Shown in pieces: positions 26,349-36,644 of a stretch of DNA of 64,000 bases. The position numbers and the translations under genes were made by a program. This DNA comes from Tessaracoccus sp. MC1865. GTDB taxonomy: Bacteria; Actinomycetota; Actinomycetes; Propionibacteriales; Propionibacteriaceae. Below the pieces are notes generated by a model, which was not told where the DNA came from, did no database searches, and saw only the letters and a list, made by a program, of their open reading frames with translations. Every line of letters begins with the position of its first letter. The stretch's first letter is position 1. The stretch spans positions 1,116,001 to 1,180,000 of the forward strand of contig NZ_CP072596.1 in NCBI RefSeq assembly GCF_017815535.1, in the 5' to 3' direction.

Positions 26349-27623
26349 TCAGGAATCGGTGCGCGCGAAGGTCTGGCGACCCCTCAGGAAGGTGGCCTCC
26401 ACAGGGTCCGGCAGGGTGCGTCCGTGGTACGGGTTGTTGCGGCTCAGCGACCTCGACTGAGCCCTGTCCACCGTCGCGGTCCGATCAGGGTTGGCCAGCA
26501 CGATGTTGGCGGGCTCGCCCACCCGGAGCGGGCGCCCCTGATCCGCCAGGGACGCCAGCCGGGCGGGAGCGTGGCTCATCCGCTCGGCCACCTGGGCCCA
26601 GGTGAGACGCCCTGGCTTGACCATGGTCTCGATGACGACGGACAGCGCCTGCTCCAGACCCAGCATGCCGGGCCTGGCGTCGACGAAGGCATGGTCCTTG
26701 TCCTGCGGCGCATGGGGCGCATGGTCCGTGCCCACCACGTCGATGGTGCCGTCCTCCAGCGCGGCGCGCAGTGCTTCGATGTGCTCGGGGGTGCGCAACG
26801 GCGGGTTCACCTTGTAGACGGTGTCGTAGCCGGTGAGTTCCTCGGTGCCCAGCAGCAGGTGGTGGGGCGTGACTTCAGCCGTGATCTGCACGCCGCGCTG
26901 CTTGGCCCACCGCACCACTTCGACGCCCTCGGCGGTGGTGATGTGGCACACGTGCAGCCGGGAACCGGTGGCCTCAGCCAGCATGGCGTCGCGGGCGATG
27001 ATCGTCGACTCCGCTACGGGCGGCCAGCCGCCCAGGCCGAGGCGCCCGGACAACTCGCCCTCGTGGCAGCAGGCGCCGGGGCCGGCCAGGAACGAATCCT
27101 GCGAGTGCTGGGCGACCACGCCGTTGAAGGGGCGCACCCACTCCAGCGCGCGGCGCATGAGTTGGGGGTTCATCAGGCACATGCCGTCGTCGGAGAACAT
27201 CGTCACGCGGGCGCGGGAGCGGTTCATCAGGCCCAGTTCGGCGAGTTCCTCTCCCTTGAGGCCCTTGGAGATGGCGCCGATCACGACGACGTCCACCAGG
27301 CCGGCGTTGAGGCCCAGGTCGAGCACGTGCTCGGCCTTCTCTGCTGTGTCGGTGACGGGCTGGGTGTTCGCCATGGCGCACACTGCCGTGAACCCGCCGC
27401 GCGCGGCGGCCTCAGTGCCGCTCAGCACCGTTTCGGCGTCTTCACGGCCCGGCTCACGCAGGTGGGTGTGGGGATCGACGAGGCCCGGCAGCGCGATGAG
27501 CCCGTGGCAGTCCACGATCCGCGCGTCGGCCGGTGCTGACTCGGTGATCACGCCGTTGGCAAGGTGGAGGTCGGTGCGGGTGCCGTCCGGCAGTTGCACC
27601 CCGTGGAGCGTGGTGGCGGTCAT
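26349..27623 (-). CDS. pyrC: Dihydroorotase
   Basis: Third step of pyrimidine synthesis: carbamoyl-aspartate to dihydroorotate. The 424-residue length and motifs fit class I dihydroorotases: LPGLVDPHTHLREPG with metal ligands His52 and His54, MANTQPVTD, FSDDGMC with the Asp characteristic of class I, HVCHITTAEGVE, and VGTDHAPH. The ATG at 27623 lies 3 bp after the pyrB stop, so it is the third gene of pyrR-pyrB-pyrC. The operon ends here; carAB and the remaining pyr genes are not in the window. Confidence 0.95.
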   Translation of the reverse strand: MTATTLHGVQLPDGTRTDLHLANGVITESAPADARIVDCHGLIALPGLVDPHTHLREPGREDAETVLSGTEAAARGGFTAVCAMANTQPVTDTAEKAEHVLDLGLNAGLVDVVVIGAISKGLKGEELAELGLMNRSRARVTMFSDDGMCLMNPQLMRRALEWVRPFNGVVAQHSQDSFLAGPGACCHEGELSGRLGLGGWPPVAESTIIARDAMLAEATGSRLHVCHITTAEGVEVVRWAKQRGVQITAEVTPHHLLLGTEELTGYDTVYKVNPPLRTPEHIEALRAALEDGTIDVVGTDHAPHAPQDKDHAFVDARPGMLGLEQALSVVIETMVKPGRLTWAQVAERMSHAPARLASLADQGRPLRVGEPANIVLANPDRTATVDRAQSRSLSRNNPYHGRTLPDPVEATFLRGRQTFARTDS

Positions 27624-27626
27624 CTA

Positions 27627-28556
27627 CTACTTTTCCTCTCCGGCAAGCAGGTGGTAGAGCACGCTCATCCGCACCGCGACACCGGCCGAGACCTGGTCGA
27701 GGATGATCGAGCGCGCGGCGTCGGCGGCCGCTGACGAGATTTCGAGGCCCCTGTTCATCGGGCCGGGGTGTGCGATGCAGGCGCCGTCCTTCAGCATCCT
27801 GAGGCGTCGGGGGGTGAGGCCGTAGGCGTCGATGTATTCGCGCTCTGAGGGGAAGAACCCGCCCTGCATGCGCTCGCGCTGGACGCGCAGCATCATGGCC
27901 ACGTCGACCTCCGGCAGCACCTCGTCGAAGGTCGCGGTGGTCTCGACGCCCCACGTCTCCACGCCGGGCGGCATGAGCGTCGGGGGAGCCACCAGGACCA
28001 CGCTGGCGCCCACCTTTCCCCACAGGAGCACGTTGGAGCGCACCACGCGGGAGTGCAGGAGGTCGCCGGTGATGGCGATGCGCTTGCCCTTCAGGTCGCC
28101 CAGATCGTTGGCGCGCAGGTGCCGACGGATGGCGTGGGCGTCCAGGAGCGCCTGGGTGGGGTGTTCGTGCATGCCGTCGCCGGCGTTGATCATCGACGCG
28201 CGGACCCAGCCGGCCGCCTGCGCCACCGAGCCGGAGCCGGCGTGCCGCATCACGATGGCGTCGACGCTCATGGCGTCGAGGGTCTGCAGCGTGTCCTTCA
28301 TGGACTCGCCCTTCGACACCGACGACCCCTTGGCCGCGATGTTGATGGAATCTGCCGACAGCCATTTGGCCGCCAACTCGAAGGACGAGCGGGTGCGCGT
28401 CGAGTCCTCGAAGAACAGGTTGACGATGGTGCGGCCGCGCAGGGCGGGCAGCTTCTTGATGGGGCGCGACTGGATGTCGTGCATCTCCTCGGCCGTGTCG
28501 AGGATGGTCCAGATCTCTTCTGCGCTGAGATCGGCGATGCCGAGGAGATGCTTCAC
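27627..28556 (-). CDS. pyrB: Aspartate carbamoyltransferase catalytic subunit
   Basis: Condenses carbamoyl phosphate with aspartate. It has 309 residues from GTG 28556, whose GTGA overlaps the pyrR stop. Carbamoyl-phosphate site STRTRSSFE is near residue 54; HPTQALLD, RVQRERM and AHPGPMNRG complete the signature. No regulatory subunit gene (pyrI) is nearby, as expected for Gram-positive bacteria using PyrR control. Translational coupling to pyrR and close spacing to pyrC show a single transcription unit. Confidence 0.95.
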   Translation of the reverse strand: MKHLLGIADLSAEEIWTILDTAEEMHDIQSRPIKKLPALRGRTIVNLFFEDSTRTRSSFELAAKWLSADSINIAAKGSSVSKGESMKDTLQTLDAMSVDAIVMRHAGSGSVAQAAGWVRASMINAGDGMHEHPTQALLDAHAIRRHLRANDLGDLKGKRIAITGDLLHSRVVRSNVLLWGKVGASVVLVAPPTLMPPGVETWGVETTATFDEVLPEVDVAMMLRVQRERMQGGFFPSEREYIDAYGLTPRRLRMLKDGACIAHPGPMNRGLEISSAAADAARSIILDQVSAGVAVRMSVLYHLLAGEEK

Positions 28557-29086
28557 TGGCCGCTCCGTTCGATGGTGATGAGGTCTTGGCCGTCGGTCTC
28601 GGTGAGGTTCACGCGGACCCGTTCGTCGCGGGCGGTCGGGATGTGTTTGCCGACGATGTCCGCCTGGATGGGCAGGTCGCGTCCACCGCGGTCGATGAGT
28701 GCCACCAGTTGGATGGAGCGCGGCCGGCCCAGGTCTGCCAGCGCAAGCAGCGCGGCCTGGATAGTGCGTCCGGAGAACAGCACGTCGTCCACCAGCACCA
28801 CGACCTTGTCGTCGATCTCCTCCGGCAGGACGGTGGGGCTGGGCATGCGGGTGGGGTTGCGGCGCAGGTCGTCGCGGTACATCGTGATGTCCAGTCGCCC
28901 GACAGGGATCGTGTGCCCTTGCGCCTCGGCGATGGCGGCGATCCGCTCCGCCAGAGGGGCGCCGCGTGTGATGATGCCCAACAGGATCACGTCGGCACTG
29001 CCGTGGTTCTTCTCGAGGATCTCGTGCGTCATGCGGTTCAACGCCCACTGCATCTCGTCGCCATCTACTACGGCGCGTGGCTCCAT
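28553..29086 (-). CDS. pyrR: Bifunctional pyr operon regulator / uracil phosphoribosyltransferase
   Basis: UMP-sensing RNA-binding regulator with uracil phosphoribosyltransferase activity, 177 residues. The PRPP loop is VVLVDDVLFSGRTIQAAL, and LGIITRGAPLAERIA and PTVLPEEIDDKV are typical of PyrR. GGGAGGA precedes the ATG. As first gene of the operon it probably controls pyrB and pyrC through the leader RNA. The leader is short, and I could not draw a convincing antiterminator/terminator pair, so control may be translational as proposed for other actinobacteria. Confidence 0.93.
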   Translation of the reverse strand: MEPRAVVDGDEMQWALNRMTHEILEKNHGSADVILLGIITRGAPLAERIAAIAEAQGHTIPVGRLDITMYRDDLRRNPTRMPSPTVLPEEIDDKVVVLVDDVLFSGRTIQAALLALADLGRPRSIQLVALIDRGGRDLPIQADIVGKHIPTARDERVRVNLTETDGQDLITIERSGQ

Positions 29087-29163
29087 GGTTCCTCCCGTGG
29101 TCGGCTCAATCTACCGTACGGACTGACTCCTCTCCCACGCCAGTTCCGTATAGAGTGCCTGCC

Positions 29164-29373
29164 ATGAACCTGCTCCCACTCGAGGTCCTGCCGGGCTGGC
29201 CCCAGCCGGAGCCCGTCTCTGACATGCTCCTGATGTTCCTGATGGTGCTTGGCCCGCTGGGCTTCGGCGTCATCGTGGCTCTGCTCTACTTCGGCCCCAA
29301 GCTGGCGCGCGAACGCCGCGAGCGCGAGCTGAAGGCCAGCAGCACCGAACTGGAGAACACCCGTCCGAACTGA
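29164..29373 (+). CDS. Small single-span membrane protein, function unknown
   Basis: A 69-residue protein with one hydrophobic segment (residues about 19-41, DMLLMFLMVLGPLGFGVIV) followed by a charged cytosolic tail (KLARERRERELK). It is divergent from pyrR and convergent with pepN, and a very strong hairpin follows its stop. TATAGAGT about 12 bp before the ATG could be a -10 element of a nearly leaderless message; no good ribosome site is visible. I do not recognise the family. The regular topology and following terminator support a real gene. Confidence 0.65.
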   Translation: MNLLPLEVLPGWPQPEPVSDMLLMFLMVLGPLGFGVIVALLYFGPKLARERRERELKASSTELENTRPN

Positions 29374-29382
29374 CCGCACCTG

Positions 29383-29431
29383 AACGACGAAGGGCCGCCG
29401 GGCATTGTTGCCCGGCGGCCCTTTCGTCGTT
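29383..29431. terminator. Bidirectional terminator between small membrane protein gene and pepN
   Basis: Arms of about 21 bases (29383-29403 and 29410-29431) pair almost perfectly with a 6-base loop. Converging stops lie 10 bp and 3 bp away, so it can serve both strands. CTTTCGTCGTTGTT on the plus side gives partial T-richness. Confidence 0.85.
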
Positions 29432-29433
29432 GT

Positions 29434-32028
29434 TCAGGACGCGTCGAGGCGGCTGCGCTCCTGGGCCCTCAGCGAGCGGCGTGCCTCGTCGAGGCGTTCA
29501 GTGACGGAGCGGCGGACCTGTTCGCTGGGCTCGTTGTCGTCGAGCCACGCCTGGATGGTGGCCACCAGCGACTCCGTCACCAGCGGCGTCGGGAACAGCC
29601 AACGCAGCGCGGTGCCGACGGTGGCGTAGCCCCTGTCGGCCCACGTGCCCTCGCGGCGCGAGATGCGGCCGAGCAGGTCCAGGTAGGCGGCCGGGTAGGG
29701 CTCCAGCACCTCGTCCTGGCCGTAGCGCCAGAAGCCCATGCAGATGGACCGGTGGGTCTCATTCGGCACGTCCGGGTCGTCCGTGGCCAGCGCCCACGCC
29801 TGCGACTTGGAGTCCACGTCCGGGAGCGCGGCCCCCGCGCCGGCGGCCTGTTCGGCGCCGGCGGAGGTGTTGTCGCGGTCCAGTTCGGCGGAGATCTCGT
29901 CGTGGCCGATGGCGCCCAGCTTGGCCAGGGCCGCCGTGATCGCCCAGCGCATGCCGGTGTCGATGACCAGCCCCTGGGGCACTTCTTCGCCGTGGAGCCA
30001 CCCGCGGATGAGCTCGATGCCCTCCGCGGTGCGCACATTCCCGATGAGCGCCTTGGCGATCAGCACCTGCTTGTCCGAGCCCGGCTCGGTCTCCTTGAGG
30101 AGCTGCGCCAGCCCCGCCACCCAGCGGGTGTTGAGGTCGTCGCGCAGCTCCGGAGCAGTGAAGGCGAGGGCGGCGTTGCTGGCCTGAGCCAGCAGCGTCG
30201 AAGCGCCAGCCATGTCGTTCTCCGAGGGGAGCGCGGCCTGCACCAGGCGCTTGTACTGCTGTGCCGGGAACTCCGCGTCGCGCGTCATCTCCCAGAAGGC
30301 GGTGAGCGAGACGGCGCGGGCCAGGGGATCTGTCAGCGCGCCGATGTGCTCCACGAGCGCGGCGGCCGAATCGTCGTCGAAGCGCACCTTGGCGTAGGTG
30401 AGGTCGCCGTCGTTGAGGAGCACGACGTCGCCGCGGTGCACCCCCACCAGGTCCTCGATGGCGGTGCGCTCGCCGTCCACATCGGTCTCGACGTAGTGGC
30501 TGCGGGTGAGCAGGCCGTCCTCGCCGAGGCTGTAGACGCCGATGCCCAGGCGGTGCGTGCGCAGCGTCGGCCAGTCCGCGTGTGCCGTCTGCACGACATC
30601 GAAGCGGGTGAAGCGGCCCTCCTCGTCGAGGTCGAAGCTGGCGGCCAGCGTGTTGACACCGGCCGTCTCGAGCCACTGCGTGGAGAACCACGACAGGTCG
30701 CGGCCGGAGGCCGCTTCCAGTTCAACCAGGAGGTCAGAGAGCTCCGTGTTGCCCCACGCGTGCTTCTGGAAGTACTCGTGCACGCCGGCGAGGAACGCCT
30801 CGCGGCCGACGACGGAGACCAGCAGCTTCAGGACGGAGGCGCCCTTGGCGTAGGTGATGCCATCGAAGTTCTGCTCGACCTTCTCGAGGTCGCTCATGTC
30901 GGCGGCGATGGGGTGCGTCGTGGAGAGCTGGTCCTGCAGGTAGGCCCAGGCCTTGCGCTCGTTGCTGAACGACGCCCAGGAGTTGGTGCCGGTGTCGTAG
31001 CGCTTCGAGATCTCGTCGTTGGCGTAGTGCGAGGCCCATTCGGCGAAGGATTCGTTGAGCCACAGGTCGTTCCACCAGCGCATGGTGACGAGGTCGCCGA
31101 ACCACATGTGGGCCAGCTCGTGGAGGATCGTGTTGTCGCGGGCGTCCAGTTCACGCGACGTCACCCGCGAGCGGAACAGGTACTCGTCGCGGAAGGTGAC
31201 GCAGCCGGCGTTCTCCATGGCCCCGGCGTTGAACTCCGGCACGAAGATCTGGTCGTAGGTGGAGAAGGGGTAGGGCACGCCGAAGGAGTCCTCGAAGACC
31301 TCGAAACCGCGCTGCGTGGTGGTGAGGATGCGGTCCGCGTCCAGGTACTGGGCCAGGGAGCGGCGGCACGCTACCGACGCCGGAATCTCCTTGCCGTCGG
31401 TGGTGATGGTGCCCTCCACCACGTGGAACTCGCCGCAGACCAGCGCGGTGATGTAGGTGGAGACCGGCGGTGTGGGCTCGTGCTCGAAGCGGCCGAAACC
31501 GTCGCCGATGTCGTGCGGCTCCACGCGGGCCGAGTTGGTGAACACCACCCATTCGCTCGGGGCCAGCACGGTCAGCTGGAAGGTGGCCTTCTGGTCCGGC
31601 TGCTCGGCGTTGGCGAACATGCGGCGCGCGTCGGCCGTCTCGAACTGGGTGTAGAGGTACGCCTTGTCGTCGGCGGGGTCCACGAAACGGTGCAGGCCCT
31701 CGCCCGTGTTGGAGTAGCGGCACGTGGCCACGACCTGCACCTCGTGCTGGCCCTCCAGGAGTTCGGGGAGGGGGAGGCGGTAGCCGTCGAAGGCCGAGGT
31801 GTCGAACGCCTCACCGTCGAGGGTGGCCTCACGCACGTCGTCGGCGATGAGGTCGAGGTAGGTCGAGCCGCCCGCGGAGGAGAAGGTGAGGTGCGTGGTC
31901 GAGACGAACTGCCGGGCGGGCTGTTCGACCTCACGACCGGTGAGGTCCACGAGAACACGGTAGGCCTCGGTGGTCATGATCTGGGACCGTGCGACGGCCT
32001 CGTCGCGCGTGATGTTCGCCGTAGCCAT
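29434..32028 (-). CDS. pepN: Aminopeptidase N (M1 family)
   Basis: Cytosolic zinc aminopeptidase removing N-terminal residues from peptides; 864 residues, normal for the family. The substrate-binding GAMENAG motif is followed by the zinc site HELAHMWFGD with His303, His307 and Glu326 (in LNESFAEW) as ligands and Glu304 as catalytic base. The C-terminal helical domain is complete. AGGAGA lies about 13 bases before the ATG, rather far. The gene stands alone, divergent from ligA and ending on the shared hairpin with the small membrane protein gene. Confidence 0.95.
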   Translation of the reverse strand: MATANITRDEAVARSQIMTTEAYRVLVDLTGREVEQPARQFVSTTHLTFSSAGGSTYLDLIADDVREATLDGEAFDTSAFDGYRLPLPELLEGQHEVQVVATCRYSNTGEGLHRFVDPADDKAYLYTQFETADARRMFANAEQPDQKATFQLTVLAPSEWVVFTNSARVEPHDIGDGFGRFEHEPTPPVSTYITALVCGEFHVVEGTITTDGKEIPASVACRRSLAQYLDADRILTTTQRGFEVFEDSFGVPYPFSTYDQIFVPEFNAGAMENAGCVTFRDEYLFRSRVTSRELDARDNTILHELAHMWFGDLVTMRWWNDLWLNESFAEWASHYANDEISKRYDTGTNSWASFSNERKAWAYLQDQLSTTHPIAADMSDLEKVEQNFDGITYAKGASVLKLLVSVVGREAFLAGVHEYFQKHAWGNTELSDLLVELEAASGRDLSWFSTQWLETAGVNTLAASFDLDEEGRFTRFDVVQTAHADWPTLRTHRLGIGVYSLGEDGLLTRSHYVETDVDGERTAIEDLVGVHRGDVVLLNDGDLTYAKVRFDDDSAAALVEHIGALTDPLARAVSLTAFWEMTRDAEFPAQQYKRLVQAALPSENDMAGASTLLAQASNAALAFTAPELRDDLNTRWVAGLAQLLKETEPGSDKQVLIAKALIGNVRTAEGIELIRGWLHGEEVPQGLVIDTGMRWAITAALAKLGAIGHDEISAELDRDNTSAGAEQAAGAGAALPDVDSKSQAWALATDDPDVPNETHRSICMGFWRYGQDEVLEPYPAAYLDLLGRISRREGTWADRGYATVGTALRWLFPTPLVTESLVATIQAWLDDNEPSEQVRRSVTERLDEARRSLRAQERSRLDAS

Positions 32029-32153
32029 GGGGTGTCTATTCTCCTGTGTCGATGTTGTCCGCCCTCGTCAGGGTTTCCTGCATTGTTCTACTGAACTGCC
32101 CTGGGCGGTGGGATTTAGGGCGCTCCCGGGAGCAAATGATTCCGCCACCGTAG

Positions 32154-34277
<2,124 letters not shown>

Positions 34278-34284
34278 TTGACCC

Positions 34285-34731
34285 ATGCGAATCCACATTG
34301 CCACTGACCACGCGGCCTTCGAGTTGAAGAACTACCTCGTCGAGCGGCTTCAGGAGGACGGCTTCGAGGTCGTCGACCACGGCGCGCACGAGTACGACGC
34401 GCTGGACGACTACCCTCCCTTCGTCATCCCCTGTGCAGAGGCAGTCGTCGCGGAGGACGGTTCCCTGGGCGTCGTGCTGGGCGGCTCCGGCAACGGTGAG
34501 CAGATCGCGGCCAACAAGGTGAAGGGTGTGCGCGCGGCGCTGGCCTACAACGTGGAGTTGGCCAGGCTGGCGCGCGAGCACAATGACGCCAACGTCATCT
34601 CACTGGGCGGCCGGATGCAGTCGCTGGAAGAGTCCTACGACATCGTCAAGACCTTCGTCACCACGCAGTTCCCGGGGGAGGACCGGCATCAGCGCCGCAT
34701 CGACCTCATTTCGGAATACGAGAACCGCTGA
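34285..34731 (+). CDS. rpiB: Ribose-5-phosphate isomerase B
   Basis: Interconverts ribose 5-phosphate and ribulose 5-phosphate in the pentose-phosphate pathway. The 148-residue protein has IATDHAAFELK at the N-terminus (Asp and His of the phosphate/ring-opening site) and GGSGNGEQIAANKVKG, the pattern of actinobacterial RpiB, where a Glu substitutes for the catalytic Cys used in E. coli. It lies 7 bp after ligA and may be co-transcribed. Family members acting on other sugars (LacAB, allose) are possible but less likely. Confidence 0.88.
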   Translation: MRIHIATDHAAFELKNYLVERLQEDGFEVVDHGAHEYDALDDYPPFVIPCAEAVVAEDGSLGVVLGGSGNGEQIAANKVKGVRAALAYNVELARLAREHNDANVISLGGRMQSLEESYDIVKTFVTTQFPGEDRHQRRIDLISEYENR

Positions 34732-34850
34732 GCCTTAGAGAGTGCGCCCTTGGTCGGGTCGTTCGGAGACATGAGCAGAGTCTATGCGCAGTTTGCCCAG
34801 GAACCTCGGGCGTCCATCTGTGCGGACGCCCTAGTCACACCGTTGATCGC

Positions 34851-35012
34851 TCAACTTCCCTGGGCGTTGCGGTTCCGGAGCCGCTGGTGCTTCTGCTGGT
34901 CCTCGGTGCTGCGGTCCCGACGCGGGAGCAGCTTGGCCCGAAGGGCCCGCTCCCGGTCCACCAGGCCGGACACGCCGTCGCGCCCGAACTCACGCCGCTG
35001 CTCTTCGCTCAT
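34851..35012 (-). CDS. Small charged protein, 53 residues, function unknown
   Basis: A complete frame of 54 codons from ATG 35012 to TGA 34851. The product begins MSEEQRREFGRDGV and is rich in Arg, Glu, Gln and Asp, with a helical amphipathic look and no membrane span or Cys. It is divergent from the Fpg/Nei gene (32 bp between starts) and convergent with rpiB. Codon third positions are mostly G or C and there is no frame interruption. I do not recognise a function. No clear ribosome site is seen, so it could be leaderless. Confidence 0.55.
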   Translation of the reverse strand: MSEEQRREFGRDGVSGLVDRERALRAKLLPRRDRSTEDQQKHQRLRNRNAQGS

Positions 35013-35044
35013 GGGCCGAGTCTACGGCCGGCTAAGGTGGCGAA

Positions 35045-35872
35045 ATGCCTGAGGGTCACGTCATTCACCGGCTCGCTTCCGAATACACCGCCACCTTCGG
35101 CGGGGTCGAGGTCTCCGTCACCTCCCCGCAGGGCCGTTTCGACGCGACACCGCTCGACGGCTCCGTGTTCAACCACGGGGAAGCCGTCGGCAAGCACCTC
35201 TTCCTCGACTTCGCCACGGGCGACGTCGTGCACATCCACCTGGGGTTGATCGGCAAGATCCGCTTCGAGCCCCTGGCCCCACCTGTCGGCGAGGTGCGGC
35301 TGCGCATCCACAACGGCGTCACCGTCGCAGATCTGCGGGGGCCGCAATGGTGCCGCATCATCACCCCGGAGGAGCGCGACGCGGTGGTCGCCTCGAGCGG
35401 TCCCGATCCGCTGCGCGCCGACGCAGACCCGTCGCGGGGTTTCGAACGAGTGCGGCGCTCCGGCAAGCCGATCGCCGCCCTGTTGATGGACCAGCGCGTC
35501 GCCGCAGGGGTGGGCAACATCTTCCGCGCTGAGGTGCTCTACCGGCACCGACTCGACCCCGCGATACCCGGCCGTGACATCGACCGCCGCACCTGGGACG
35601 CCATCTGGGCGGATCTGGTCGAGCTGATGCACTACGCCGTCGGCGCCGGCCGCATCGACACGGTGCGCGAGGAGCACGGCCCGGAGGCCCAGGGCCGCGA
35701 CCCGCGGGTCGACCGGCACGGCGGGGAGGTCTACGTCTATCGCCGGGCCGGGCAGCCGTGCCTGGTCTGCGGCTCCGAGATCCGCACCGCCATGCTGGAG
35801 GGTCGCAACATGTACTGGTGCGGTCGCTGTCAGCGCCGGAAGCGGGTCGGTCGCTCAGCACCGGCGCGGTAA
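35045..35872 (+). CDS. Fpg/Nei-family DNA glycosylase
   Basis: Oxidised-base glycosylase/AP lyase, 275 residues, starting MPEGHVIHR with the catalytic Pro2-Glu3 pair. VGKHLFLDF and HIHLGLIGKI, the H2TH region AAGVGNIFRAEVLYRHRLDP, and a terminal zinc finger (CLVCG and CGRCQ) are present. Starts with H at the fifth position (PEGH), as in the actinobacterial Nei1-like branch; substrate preference cannot be fixed from sequence. AAGGTGG precedes the ATG. It is a paralog of the nei2-like gene at 9737-10567. Confidence 0.9.
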   Translation: MPEGHVIHRLASEYTATFGGVEVSVTSPQGRFDATPLDGSVFNHGEAVGKHLFLDFATGDVVHIHLGLIGKIRFEPLAPPVGEVRLRIHNGVTVADLRGPQWCRIITPEERDAVVASSGPDPLRADADPSRGFERVRRSGKPIAALLMDQRVAAGVGNIFRAEVLYRHRLDPAIPGRDIDRRTWDAIWADLVELMHYAVGAGRIDTVREEHGPEAQGRDPRVDRHGGEVYVYRRAGQPCLVCGSEIRTAMLEGRNMYWCGRCQRRKRVGRSAPAR

Positions 35873-35930
35873 ATACCGGGACCGGCCTCGCATCCGCTCG
35901 GCGGCCGCCAGCGCCGCATAGGGTGGGCCC

Positions 35931-36644
35931 ATGGAGTGGAGCGACTACCAAGCAGTCCTGTTCGACCTCGATGGAGTGATCACCCCAACCGCTGAGGTGC
36001 ACATGCACGCGTGGGCCGACATGTTCAACGGCTTCCTCAGTACCCGCAGCGGCCAGTTGCCGTACACCGACGACGACTACTTCGCCTTCGTGGACGGTAA
36101 ACCGCGCTACGACGGGGTGCGCGACTTCCTCCTGTCCCGCGGCATCGTGTTACCGGAGGGCCGGCCGACGGACGACCCGAGCCAGCTGACGGTGTGCGGG
36201 CTCGGCAACCGGAAGAACGAGGCCTTCAACACCATCATCGAGCGCGACGGCGTGGCCCCCTATCCCGGCTCGAAACTCCTGGTCGAGCAGCTCGCGGCCG
36301 GCGGTTTCAAGCTCGCGGTGGTGTCGTCGTCGAAGAATGCGCCGGCCATCCTCCGCGCCGCGGGGCTCGCCCCCTACTTCCCCGTGGTGATGGACGGCAA
36401 CGTCGCCGCCCGGGCGCACATCGCCGGCAAGCCGGCTCCGGACACCTTCATCCACGCCGCCCAGATGCTCGACGTGCCCACCCGCAGCGCCGTCGTCGTG
36501 GAGGATGCGATCTCGGGCGTGGCCGCGGGCGCGGCGGGCGATTTCGGCCTGGTCATCGGGGTGGACCGCGGCGTCGGGCACGAGGCGCTGCTCGTCGCCG
36601 GCGCCGACGTCGTCGTCGACGACCTCCGGGAGCTGACGGCATGA
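35931..36644 (+). CDS. Beta-phosphoglucomutase family HAD hydrolase/mutase
   Basis: HAD-superfamily protein of 237 residues. The nucleophile motif FDLDGV gives Asp12 and Asp14; VVSSSKNA is the motif II Ser region, GKPAPD holds the motif III Lys, and VVEDAISGVAAG is motif IV. A helical cap after residue 20 is of the beta-phosphoglucomutase type. It overlaps the GH65 gene by ATGA, so the likely role is conversion of beta-glucose 1-phosphate, released by the phosphorylase, to glucose 6-phosphate. A plain sugar phosphatase is the alternative. Confidence 0.85.
   Translation: MEWSDYQAVLFDLDGVITPTAEVHMHAWADMFNGFLSTRSGQLPYTDDDYFAFVDGKPRYDGVRDFLLSRGIVLPEGRPTDDPSQLTVCGLGNRKNEAFNTIIERDGVAPYPGSKLLVEQLAAGGFKLAVVSSSKNAPAILRAAGLAPYFPVVMDGNVAARAHIAGKPAPDTFIHAAQMLDVPTRSAVVVEDAISGVAAGAAGDFGLVIGVDRGVGHEALLVAGADVVVDDLRELTA

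Noticed and set aside
28550-29160. PyrR-dependent attenuator in the pyr leader
   Set aside because: No convincing antiterminator/terminator pair or PyrR-binding consensus could be drawn in the short leader.
34750-35052. Plus-strand 100-codon frame after rpiB
   Set aside because: Arg/Ser-rich, no ribosome site, and antisense to the better-supported 53-residue gene.
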